The notes under the pieces were generated by a model that worked only from the letters and a program-made list of their open reading frames with translations, was not told the DNA's origin and did not search any database. This document shows, piece after piece, positions 34,738 through 45,572 of a stretch of DNA of 64,000 nucleotides. Position 1 is the stretch's first letter. Each line of letters opens with the position of its first letter. Where the stretch lies: positions 3,906,001 to 3,970,000 of the forward strand of contig NC_079235.1 in the NCBI RefSeq assembly GCF_028502605.1. The letters are read 5' to 3'. Position numbers and translations under genes: made by a program. Source of the stretch: Trichoderma breve. Taxonomy: Eukaryota > Ascomycota > Sordariomycetes > Hypocreales > Hypocreaceae.

Positions 34738-37700
34738 ATGGCATCTAAGCCTCTGAGTTACAATGACTACATTGTCGGATGGATTTGTGCGCTATCAGAG
34801 GAGCGAACAGCCGCGACAGCGATGCTAGACGAGAGGCATGATTCTCTTCCAATATCCAACTCATCCGACACCAACTCTTACACCTTAGGGGCCATTGGCA
34901 AACACAATGTCGTTGTGGTTTGTCTACCAGAAGGCGAGATAGGAACCAACTCAGCTGCAAGCGTCATTATGCAGCTGGTCACCACATTTCCATCGATCAA
35001 GTTCGGACTCTTGGTAGGGATTGGCGGCGGTATCCCCCCACGCGTCCGATTGGGAGACATCGTTGTTAGTACACCCGTCGGAGAGTATCCTGGAGTAGTT
35101 CAATGGGATCTAGGTAAGGCTACTGGGACCGGCTTCGTGCGGACGGGGTCGTTGGATCGCCCTCCCAAAGCACTACTCTCAGCTTTGACGACGATGAAGA
35201 CCAACCATGAAATGGAAGGAAACAAGATATCTCAACTTCTAGAGGAGCTTGCAAGAAAATGGCCAAGACTAGCCTCCAAATATACCTGGAATGATAGGCT
35301 CAAAGACGCTGCATTCGAAGAAGAGAACGCGGATGACAAAAGATCGCCCGGTGATCCGAGAATTCACTACGGACTGATTGCATCGGGCAATCAGGTCATT
35401 AAAGACGGTTCCATGAGGGACGAAATTAATGCAAGATTGTGCGGCCAAGTCCTCTGTGTGGAGATGGAGGCAGCAGGAGTGATGAACAACTTCCCATGCC
35501 TTGTCATTCGAGGAATATGCGACTATGCAGACTCGAAAAAGAATGATCATTGGCAGGGATATGCTGCCAGCATAGCAGCGGCGTTGACAAAGGAACTTTT
35601 ACAGATAGTGCGACCTACGCAAATTGAGGGAGAGCCTTCAGCGAAAGATTTTTTAAGCCAGGGTTAGTAATTGACATTCTATTGCTTCAACTATACATCA
35701 AATTGACCAAAATTACAGTTCATCAAAGCGTGAGCCACATCCAACTAAAGGTGGATGAACAGGAAGAGAAACAGATACTTGACTGGCTTACACCTATAGA
35801 TTATGGGTCATTACACAGCGACTGCTATAAGAGGCTTCAACCTGGAACTGGAGAGTGGTTCCTTGGGCAAAAAGAATTCCAAGACTGGATTACGGGCAGC
35901 AACAATACATTATTTTGTCATGGCATTCCCGGAGCAGGGAAGACTATACTGGCCTCACTAGTCATCAGTCACCTCTCATCGAAATTTCGAGGCATCTCTG
36001 ACATTGGCATAACCTATGTCTACTTTAACTACAATAAGCAAGAAGATCAAGATTTCCAGAAGCTGCTTGCGAGTCTATTGAAACAACTTGCTGGAGGTCT
36101 GCATCCTTTTCCAGAAAGCACCAAGGAACTGTATCATGAGCACTCAAAGAAAAGGACACGAGCATCGCTTGTGGAGCTGGAAACAGATCTCAGGTGTGTT
36201 ATGACAAAATACTCAGAAGTCTTTATTATTCTCGATGCCCTTGACGAATGCCAGTTTTTCGAACTAAATCTCTTCCTCTCTGCACTTTTCGAGCTTCAAA
36301 AGGAGCATAGAATAAGAATTTTGACAACTTCGAGACCTATTCCAGAAGTTATGGATCGGTTAAATAACCTCAACATCATCAAGTTACAAATTCGTGCTGA
36401 GACGAGCGACGTCACGAAGTATATAGAGGCCCATATCGACAGATTACCTAAAGTCGCTCGTGAAAGTCCGATTCTAAGGGATGAGATCAAGGCAGATATA
36501 TCTGAGGCTGTCGATGGAATGTATGTTGTGAAGTACTGAGAGAAACGAAACACCATTGACATATGTTAGGTTCCTTTTGGCTCAAATATATGTTGTTTTG
36601 CTTCAAGACAAGATAACTGTGAACGATATACGCAGGCAATTAGTAATCTTCAAATCCCGGAATACAGAGAATAGCGGTGATCAAAAAGGGAAAATGCTTG
36701 CCTATGCGTACGAGCAAGCTATCGAGAGAATCAGAAATCAGAAGGAAGGGTTTAGAAGTCTTGCGATGCGAGCTCTAGCATGGGTGACCCTCGCAAAAAG
36801 ACAAATCACCACATTAGAGCTTCAACACGCTCTTGCAACGCAGAGTGGGATGACCACACTCAGTCAAGATGACTTGCCTGACCTCACAGACATAACTTCA
36901 GCTTGTGTTGGGCTACTTACTGTCGATGAAGAAAGTCGCATAATTCGACTAGTGCACTATACAACACATGAATATCTAGAGCAAACTCGAAACTCTTGGT
37001 TTCCTGGCGCTGAGGAGTCAATTTTGAGAAGCTGTCTTACATATCTATCATTCGAAATCTTCAAGTCCGGGCACTGTCGATCAGATGAAGGGTTTGAACA
37101 CAGAATAGGATCCTTTCCCTTATTCCATTATGCCGCAAATCACTGGGAATGTCACCTTTCTCACAATACGGAAGTCATTGATGAAGTGTTACATCTTCTC
37201 GAGTGTCAGACCAGCGTTGAGGCATCGTTGCAAGCGCGATTAGTATTGAAACAGCACCCTTTACACCAAAATTATAGCCAAGAGTTTCCCTCAAACATGA
37301 CGGGACTACACGCGGCTGCAGTTTTAGGGCTTACAGAAGCAACAAAATTGCTTCTTGAACGTGGCTACAGTCCAGACGCAATAGACAGTTACAATTATAC
37401 ACCCTTATCATTGGCTTCTATCTATGGCCATGAAGCTGTAGCTGAACTATTGGTCGTTGCAGGAGCAGATCTCGAAATAAAAGACTTGAAATATAAACGA
37501 ACACCACTCATGTGGGCTAGCGCAAGAGGATATGAGGCTATGGTCAAGTTACTTCTAGAGAAAGCAAGTGATGTTAATGCACAAGATTGCGTTGGCCGAA
37601 CACCCCTATCTCTTGCGGCAAATTTTCAAGATAAGAGGATTATCAAGCTACTTCTCCAGCGTGGTGGCACGATTGACGCCAACGATCTTTTGGGTTCAAT

Positions 37701-38868
37701 AAAACTATTTTATTGTATCGGTGAAAGCGCTTTTTCGGTTGGGGAAAACGATCATCAACATTTGACTCAAAACTCCAAAGAGAGTCGCTATCATCTCTCG
37801 GAAATAGGCAGTGATGTCGACATTTATCAGCTGATAGAGGGCGGCACTGATTTGAATGCGAGAACGTATGCTAATCGTACAATTCTATCGCATGCTGCCG
37901 AACTTGGTCGACAGAATGTCATCCAATTGCTTATTGAGACGGGCAAGGTCGATTTAAACGAGGCAGACGGCGAAACTGGTCTGACACCACTACACTATGC
38001 TGTGATAAGCGGGCACCTATCTATCGTGGAGCTTCTAGCCAATGCTGGAGCCCAGCTCGAGATAAAAGAGAAGGAAAATCGAATGACAGCCTTAGGATTA
38101 GCTATACACCACAAACAGAAGGATGTATTTGATTTTCTATTGAAAAGAGACGCCAACATACACATACCTGATAGAGATGGCAGAACGAGTCTTTATAACG
38201 CCGCTATTTGGGGAGAATTAGCGATTATTCGACAGTTGGTTGACAAGGGCGTCGATATAAATGCCAGGACCTCTGATGGACAGACGGCCCTATTTGCAGT
38301 CATCGGACTGGAAGATTTCGATGCCGTAAGGCTATTAGTTGAATTAGGTGCTGACATTAATGCTAGAGAAGAGTCGGGGCGCACACCCCTTCATTACGCG
38401 AGTATCGTTGGAAATATCGATATTGTAAGGCTGTTGGTTGAAAGAGGTGCTGATGTTGATGCGACATCCGATGGCGTCACATCACTATTTTTTGCTGCTT
38501 TTTGTGGAAAGATCGAGGTTGTAAGGCTATTAGTTCAATTTGGTGCCGACATCGATACCAGAGGAAGCGATAGCGTAACGCCCCTGATGAGTTCTATATT
38601 GCTCAGGCACTCTGACAACATCCAATCGTTGATAGATTTGGGCGCCGATGCCAACGCAAGAGATAAACGTGGTCGTTCGGCGTTATTCTATGCTATTCAC
38701 GACGACGATGCGCCCGTTGTTGAGCTACTAGTAGGAATGGATGACGTTGACATCAACAGACCAGATGCTGAAGGAACTACACCAATTATGTTAGCTATGC
38801 GCCTTGAGAGCCATGAAATCATAAAAATATTGCTTCAGTCGGGTAAACTAACAAACTATGGTAGCTAA
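34738..38868 (+). CDS. NOD-like receptor: PNP phosphorylase-like, NACHT, ankyrin repeats
   Basis: Exons 34738-35662, 35719-36520 and 36570-38868 give 1341 residues. The N-terminal 300 residues are a purine/uridine phosphorylase-like (PNP_UDP) domain, with YIVGWICALSEERTAA, LVGIGGGIPP near residue 90, VRLGDIVVS, and the late VEMEAAGVMNNFPCLVIRGICDYADS. A linker leads to a NACHT NTPase with P-loop GIPGAGKT at 377-384 and Walker B FIILDALDEC (Asp 481). A winged-helix-like part follows (RALAWVTLAKRQITTLELQHAL near 642), then about 14 ankyrin repeats (818-1335), one of them degenerate. This PNP-NACHT-ANK layout is a known fungal STAND/NLR architecture: the PNP part is thought to act as effector or sensor, NACHT as switch, and ankyrins as the ligand-binding end. 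Repeats are diverged from each other. Codon use is AT-richer than in neighbouring housekeeping genes. Intron 2 is needed to bypass a stop at 36537. Confidence 0.93.
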
Positions 38869-39364
38869 GAAGCCTATAACTAGATAGAAACAAGAGCCGA
38901 TCCAAATGCTGCGCTCTAAATTATAATACATATATTACTATAAGGTAGCTATAGACACGACCTGAATACGCTTAGGTAGTTTGTGCACTCGACATCAATA
39001 TCAAGACTACTGACCTAATTAGGTACTTTCGCTCAGAATTGCATCTTTGTTGGCAAGTCTGCGTGCAAAGGGTTTGCAAAGTCCCATTAGGGTAAGACGT
39101 TCGTCACGAAACCGCCTCTTGAAGACGTTGGATCGTATATCTCAACCTGACGCCCACGTGGCTATCCCAGTTTAAACATAAAAAAAACCTATACATATAG
39201 CCTTAATCTAGGTAACCTTCAGCAGCAACATAGTATAGTAGACTCGAAGAATAACGGCGGTTCAATGGTTCATTTTATTACTGCGTGTTTGACTAATCCG
39301 GCAATTATGCCGCAATTATTGGATAGCAGAACCGATCTGAGCCCCAGAAACTCCCAGAAACTCC
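38869..39364. other. Flank between NLR gene and ankyrin relic
   Basis: AT-rich and non-coding. A short run just after the stop (about 38893-38915) reads RADPNAAL in one frame, resembling another ankyrin fragment. A duplicated CAGAAACTCC lies near 39345-39364. Confidence 0.35.
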
Positions 39365-39880
39365 GTTAAATCCACGCTCTTTCAATACGTTGCATCTTAC
39401 GGAAATCTCGATACAATTCGCAAAACGTCCTTAGTTTACAATTTGTGGGGGGTTGATATCGCGAGACTCCTAATTGAAAGGGGCGCTGATGTCAATGCCA
39501 AAGCTTCCGACGGAATAACACTCGTATCCCTAGCCCACCCTTGGATATGTTGATATCTTACGGCTCCTATTACAAAGAGGAGTGTATTTGAATGCCAAGA
39601 ACAATGAAGGAACAACGCCACTACATATAGTTGCGGCGTCTTAGCGACTTGCCAATTTCTAAGCGTTAATAAAGGAAAACACCGCTATCAATGTGAGAGA
39701 TGACAATTGCCAGTCACTGTTATTTCATGCTAATGCAGCTGGGCGATGTTGAGGCCATCGCGGAGATGATGATGGCGGTGGATCTAGTTGACATGAACAG
39801 CCCAGATGTGACGGGCATGATGCTGATGCCCTTTGTTGAACAGCGTGGGGATGAGAATGTCAAATCTCATCTACTTTGAA
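39365..39880 (+). pseudogene. Decayed ankyrin-repeat tail, paralogous to the NLR C-terminus
   Basis: Ankyrin-like peptide blocks appear in successive frames with stops and frameshifts between them. About 39370-39535 reads through VDIARLLIERGADVNAKASDG to a stop. About 39542-39643 reads VDILRLLLQRGVYLNAK and NEGTTPLHIVAAS then stop. About 39665-39730 reads ENTAINVRDDNCQSLLFHA. About 39735-39880 reads GDVEAIAEMMMAVDLVDMN then SPDVTG, corresponding to VGMDDVDINRPDAEG at the end of the intact upstream gene. The order of blocks mirrors the terminal repeats of that gene, so this is most simply the remains of a duplicated or second receptor's 3' end. No NACHT or PNP remnant was found here. Confidence 0.8.
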
Positions 39881-40704
39881 CAGCCAGGTTTACAGACACT
39901 AACGGGAACGTCATACATGATTAGAACGGTGCTGTATTATACAAACAAGAGTAAAAGGTTGCTTAAAATACAATTTGCCCTAGTGCTAATTATGTATAGA
40001 GCGTTCACAGAAGTGATCCACCACTCCATGCTCGGAATAATCTCACTGGCAGCCCGTCTTTTTGTAATCCAGGTACGTCACGTCACATACCTTATGCAAT
40101 GCAGCATTGATCGCAGATGGCCAAATGCACGCACGTTTCAAATCTCACCACCGGCTGCCAAATGCCGAGCCCGAAGACCAGATCGGCACGCGTTGAAAGC
40201 AGGTCAAGGCCCAATCCAGCAATGATCTTTGTGTCCGTCCCGCTCTCCGACAATCTGTGACAGCATCCTTTAGCGTCTTTGTCCGTCAAATAGCCCGAAG
40301 GTGCCATGTGCCACGACTAAGCCTGAACGAGTATCCAGCTATAACGTGATGTCATCCATAGCTCAAAGCAGATTCGCTATCGTCAGATTGGCGACGTAGA
40401 TTCCCATCTCTCAACCCGCCTATTGGACGGCGCCTTTCGCACCGCCAAATTCAAGCTCGGCGCCGCGAATCAAAGCATCGTGACAGCGCCCTGGCATCAC
40501 GTCACTTGCTGTCATGCACGAGCTTCGCGAAGCATATTCACACGGTCCAAGCTGAATGAATCCTTGGCACGGGCACAGCCACCGATAGCATCGACTTCAC
40601 GAAAGTCCACTCAAGAAGTTCGCCTTCGCCTTTTGCTTTCGCATTCTCCTCAAATAACTAACACCCGCTGAGATCTCGGGTTTTCAGTCAGCATATATAC
40701 ATCC
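39881..40704. other. Intergenic after the ankyrin relic
   Basis: The first part is AT-rich; from about 40080 the sequence returns to the GC level of the housekeeping genes. The right end holds the promoter of the next gene. No supportable coding region. Confidence 0.4.
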
Positions 40705-41379
40705 ATGGACGATCCGCCGCCATATCAAGACTCCAGCGAAACCTACGGCCTCGGCCCAGGTGCGCAAGACGATATTCTCTCACCGACAACTCTCTACGTC
40801 GCGGGGCGCTTCATCCACTCCGTTGATCCATGGGCGCCGCCACTGTACGAACTCTCACACTCGGTCAGCTTCCTCAAGGACACGGATCGCAATGTGCGCA
40901 TCGAGAGGCTCGACTACTCGATGAAGCGGCGAGACGGTGTAGCTCAGCTGGCGGCGCGGAAGAGACACATCTATGACCTGAAGCATCCTCTGCGGGTTAC
41001 TGGCCCGACATTTGCGTATCATGCCGAGCCTACTTCGCGGCAGAGCCTCTGCGCTTTTGGGTTGGAGAGCTTCCGGCCGAGGAAACTGTCGACAACGAAA
41101 GGCTATCGCATTCGGCGCGCAACCGCAACAAAGTCTCTCGATCATCAACTCGTGCGTCGAGATATTCTTTTTTCAGCTATCCCCACCAAAGACAAAGCCG
41201 TTCGATACGAGTGGAGCGATGCAGACGGTCAGCTGGTAGCACGAGAAGTGACCGAGGGCAATTTTATGACACTGGTTGTCAGCGCCATGATGGGTGCTTG
41301 TGAGAGAGACGCGCTGGTATCAGCGTGGATGTCGAGAGTTTGGTCAGAGCTTGCGAAGAAGACGGATCCGTTTGGTTAG
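40705..41379 (+). CDS. Conserved fungal protein of unknown function
   Basis: A single exon of 224 residues with a good start context. I do not recognise a named domain. Visible features are a proline-rich N-terminus (MDDPPPYQDSSE), a central basic region with repeated R/K-rich strands (RIERLDYSMKRRDG, RKRHIYDLKHPLRV), the motif VRYEWSDADGQLVAREV, and a hydrophobic C-terminal helix (FMTLVVSAMMGACERDALVSAWMSRVW). The alternating beta-strand look and the C-terminal helix recall tubby/LURP-one/scramblase-like folds, but this is a weak resemblance. It has no signal peptide or clear membrane span. Confidence 0.75.
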   Translation: MDDPPPYQDSSETYGLGPGAQDDILSPTTLYVAGRFIHSVDPWAPPLYELSHSVSFLKDTDRNVRIERLDYSMKRRDGVAQLAARKRHIYDLKHPLRVTGPTFAYHAEPTSRQSLCAFGLESFRPRKLSTTKGYRIRRATATKSLDHQLVRRDILFSAIPTKDKAVRYEWSDADGQLVAREVTEGNFMTLVVSAMMGACERDALVSAWMSRVWSELAKKTDPFG

Positions 41380-41542
41380 GAGGATTGCATCAAAGGTATA
41401 TTCAACCAGACTGATATTTGACGAGTAAATAGCATATTTGGGTAAGCTTTCTCCCAGCGAGTTCAAAGCGGTGGTATTGATTGACACGATTAGATGGGTC
41501 AACGCGATCATGATGTTATGAATTGGTGTATGATAGTCAATT

Positions 41543-43019
41543 TCAGTATATATCCCATAAGCTCACTTTTCCATCTTTCGCCCCTGCTGCAATCCAGTGC
41601 GCCGTCTTTGCAAGCTGAAGCCTGCGGTCCTTGACGCTCATTCCGGGTCCTTTTATCAGGCTCGCTGTTTCTTGCGCTCCTGGTGACGCACTGGTGGCCT
41701 CTTTCACGTTATTCTCGTTGGGTTGCTCGGAGGGTGTGGACTTGGCGTTTTCTGGGGGATTTGACAATGGACTGGGCTCATCTACAGTGGCAAAAGCGAC
41801 AGCATACGCCCCGACTTTGTGCCAACTAAGCACGGCCAGTTCCTTGAGAGTCTTGGCCGAATATATTCGTATCTTGGAATCCCATCCGGCTGTAGCAAAC
41901 AACTTTCCGTCGGATCTGACTTTGAGGTTCTGTTGACCAGAGTGCTTCGTGTTAAGTACTTTGAGCGGATGTTCCCATTCTTTGAGTTTCTTGCGCTTTG
42001 GTCTGGTTTCTGAAGCGGTAGCGTCCCTTAATGCTGCCGAAAGGAGGGACTTTCCTGTACTGCTTTGATGAGGCTCAACTACTTCCGTGACCCTTTGGCC
42101 AGGCTCAAAGTCAGCATCCACCTCTTGCTGAGAAATTGGAATTGGATGCTTCGCTATCAGCGCGTCTGCTGCTGATGTGAAGAAGTATTCTCGACTAGGG
42201 TGAACATCTATAGATAGAATCGGCTGCGTGTGTGCCTGTGACCGGTATGTCATTGTCCAAGACCCATCAGAGCCCAGACGGTGTACAGAGACAAACCCGT
42301 TTTCAAAAGCCACCACTAGTGTTAGGCACCCTTGGTGATAAAAAAGAGATAGACTCATGGCCATGCCATTTTTCTGGCTGGTTTTGATGGTGTGAATCCT
42401 AGTTTGGCTCGGGAGGGTGTAGATGTCAATCTTCAAATTCTGTTAGTTAGACGCAGAGCCCTGCCAAGTACAGCGGCTACTTACGGCTTCCGACGCCAGT
42501 GTGTTTGGTACGGCGATGATGACTTCTGCTGTGGGTGAGGCCGCTTCGAGAGAGCCCTGCTCAGCGTCACTGAGACAGGCAGCAAATGAGCAAAAGTTCA
42601 TTGTGTTCACCTCCAACAAATGAACCACCCAAGGCTGAGGGCGCGGCGTGGGGGTGTCTTCCAGGGGCAGAGAAACGCTGAGCCGACCCTCGTCCTCCTC
42701 TGTAATCTTCCACACAATGAGCTTGTGGTCTCTGCCATGACTTTTGGGACTCTGGTCAGTAACAAAATTGATTCCACGCCATGAAGAGCAGGACATACGT
42801 GATGATCTTGTCGCGACCCCACCCCTTTATGCCGAGAATTGCATTCTCATGGGCCCTCCAAACGGCCCTTGGCCGCATGATGGTGAGATCCCAGAGCACC
42901 ACCCAGCCTTCCGCATCGCCAGTCGCAAGGCGCTCGTTCTGTCTCACGAATGTGGCGGCATGGATCTGGGCCTTATGCCCTCGTAATATCGCTTTTGGCG
43001 ACGGCGTTGATTCAGCCAT
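41543..43019 (-). CDS. ASA1: ASTRA-associated protein 1 (Asa1), WD40 protein
   Basis: Exons in transcript order are 42799-43019, 42485-42740 and 41543-42439, giving 457 residues. Asa1 is a WD40 subunit of the ASTRA/TTT-linked complex involved with PIKK maturation and chromatin factors. WD-type blades are visible at [35 protein letters not shown] near the start, [13 protein letters not shown] across the first splice junction, [26 protein letters not shown] in the middle, and [37 protein letters not shown] and [17 protein letters not shown] at the end. A poorly conserved Pro/Ser-rich insert precedes the last blade. Intron 2 is only 45 nt, with its branch-like CTAAC almost touching the acceptor. 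The start chosen is the MAESTP methionine; an in-frame Met lies 11 codons upstream. Confidence 0.9.
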
Positions 43020-45572
43020 GTTTTTTCCCCGCCTTTTCAACCAACTGATCAATGCCTATCAGCTGAAACATTGCTACCCTAGCAAAACGGGGCACTTCAT
43101 GAGTAGGAAGAGAGCATCTGTCTAAGGATCGAGTCTGTTGCGTTGGGTTGTGCCAGAGGGCAAGTATCGCAAGTCCAAGAGGCGTCGAGTGATACAGAGC
43201 AAGTTTATCAGTCACGTGCATGACCGTTGTATACCTCGTACAAGTTCTCTCAACAACTTTCCACATCTACAATCCGTACAAGCTCCTCCACTCAAATATT
43301 TATTCATTCCAGGCACGCAAATGAACCTGAAGAATACAATCAAATAATTTTGGTGCGTGGGGGAAATGGGCAGAGGTTGTATTTGAACGTCATCCAGGGC
43401 GGGTGACCGGCGACCTACAGCGACTCTCATGCTGCGTTACTCTCAAGGTCTCGGATTTCTGCAACCTCAATGAGCCCTCTCTCATCTCTCTGGTTACAGC
43501 AAGCGATGATCCTTATCCCTGGAGGTGCCACGATCACAAGGCATCTCATGAAATTACTTCACTTCTGTTCACCTCCTTCTGAGACATGCATGTGAACCTT
43601 GTGAAGCTGAGCACTGGCCTTGGCTCCGGATTGGTCTCTGCCACGATCCAGCTTTGTCAGACTCTACCGATAGCCTTTCTTTTTCCTCGAGGCCTCCGCA
43701 CGAACAGAAGGAGGGGAACCCCAGTATCTCTCATAGGGTAATTTTATCTGCCCTGACCACCTCTATGTTTAATTGGCGTGCCTCTTCCTGATCCAAAGCG
43801 CTATGTAGGTTGGCAGCTCACTTGTCTTTGCAGCAAGCCACCGCCACGAGTGTTCAGCAAGTCAGTCTACTGGGCAATTCAAGACTGATGCCTGGACGCC
43901 TTGGGCAGGCTCGGCAAACGCCGTATCTTTTGCACCATCCAACAGGCTCACCGTCCCAAGGTACCTATATGGAATCTTACTGGTAGCAACGCAAAAGATA
44001 CCGGGCCGCACCAAGAGATGTATTGGATGATGATGGATATCAGTGTGGCCTTGAGCGCCTCAGAGTAGATTTCAGAGGCGGTACTTGAGAGTAGCATCTC
44101 TAGTACTCCCTACAGCGAGAGCTGAGGCAGTAGTCCTTCGGACAGCCCGATTCAAGTGAAAGGGCTTTCGTCAGCTGGGTTTATGTGGTATGCTTCAAAA
44201 CTCTCCGTTTATTGCCCTGAAAAGGTGTTTCCCATTGATCGATGCTCAAAGTTGACACGGCGGTCTGCATTTGCATCTGTAGGTTGGGAGAAACCTCACA
44301 TATGCGGATGGCCTTCAATACGGACAGAGGCACTACTTGGACACTTCAGTCTGTACAACTTTGATGATTTCGCCCATATCAGCAACTGTTACCATTGAAC
44401 ATACATGTTTTACTGCAATATACGTGCATTAGGTGGTGCCAGCCAGAAGAGGGACGAGGCTATCCACTTGTCGAGCGTGTCGTGTTTTGCCGGTCTCCCT
44501 CACACCCCCGGACGTCCTCTTGTGTCCTTTGTGAGTCCAAGGCAGATGTTACTGCTGCAACGATGCCGGTGGGCACATGCCCATACCATACAAACTTGCC
44601 ACTTCCCTCGGCCTTTGGCAAGCCACGGCTCCGTGCCCCCTGCCGCCACGTTATGCTTAATATCGGCCGTTCTATAAACGGCATTTTTGACGGATTGCTG
44701 CCATCAGAGTGGCTATATTCCAGATTCAGGCGCTCGATGGCAGTGTGATTCAAAAAGCTTATCCCAGGTGCCATAGTTGGTGTTACAGAGATGCAGTGAT
44801 GTAAATACCTTGGGCACTGGCTCAAACCCTTGGCCCATGGTTCCATCTGCACATTCTCCTCAATTTTGTAGCCTTGGCTGGGCAATACAGACACCCAACA
44901 TCTCGTATCACCGTCACAAACGCTGATGCAATCTGACCTGGGTTCAACAGGGGCATCTTATACCCTCCAAGTTCTTTTTGCACTGCATCCATTAACACTT
45001 CACCGGTTGTTAATGAAGCCACCTAATCCAATCGACTTTTATAGGAGTGTTAGCTAAACTCGCAGTGTTCTCCATCAAGGTATGATATAGACCAGATTCT
45101 TCACCGCAAGACGCAAATCAACACTAGGCTTGGATGAACTTGATCATCTCGGAGCTCTCCACTCCTGATATCCTCTGCTGCATTCTAGATCTATTCATCA
45201 CACCAATACCGTGTATGAGGCAGGATTTCTAACCTGAGATTACAAATCGAAACGTTAGGCGTATACTAATCCTGCTTTCTTGGGAACCACAGCATACCTT
45301 CTTTGTCTCTTGATCTCGGCCTACTCTAACTGGACACAGTTGGCAGGTATGCTCAATAATCCTTTGGAGTGCAGTCCGAAGATTACTTGCCACGGGTTCT
45401 CCGAGAATTAATCTGCGACAGTGATCTGGTAGAGGGAAGTTTTCAACACATTCCAGCCTTTAGAGCATCACCGATAATTTCGATTCGATTCCTCTCGACA
45501 AAATCAACTATGCACGTCGATTATTCCAGCAGGTATCCGTGCCATATACCGATCGCAACCGGAAAGGCTACG
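43020..45572. other. 2.5-kb divergent intergenic region
   Basis: It lies between divergent Asa1 and Zn2Cys6 genes. Apart from the possible dehydrogenase relic at about 44830-45030 it contains only short unrelated ORFs. An upstream in-frame ATG for the regulator is at 45510. Confidence 0.45.
44830..45030 (-). pseudogene. Possible remnant of a short-chain dehydrogenase/reductase C-terminus
   Basis: One minus-strand frame reads DAVQKELGGYKMPLLNPGQ then IASAFVTVIRD. After a one-base shift it continues KIEENVQMEPWAKG. This looks like the end of fungal short-chain dehydrogenases (a 'P..IA.AFV.LI.D' helix followed by an 'IEE...EPW' tail). Upstream sequence is interrupted by stops and I could not find a Rossmann GxxxGxG or YxxxK motif. 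The assignment is by pattern only. Confidence 0.3.
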
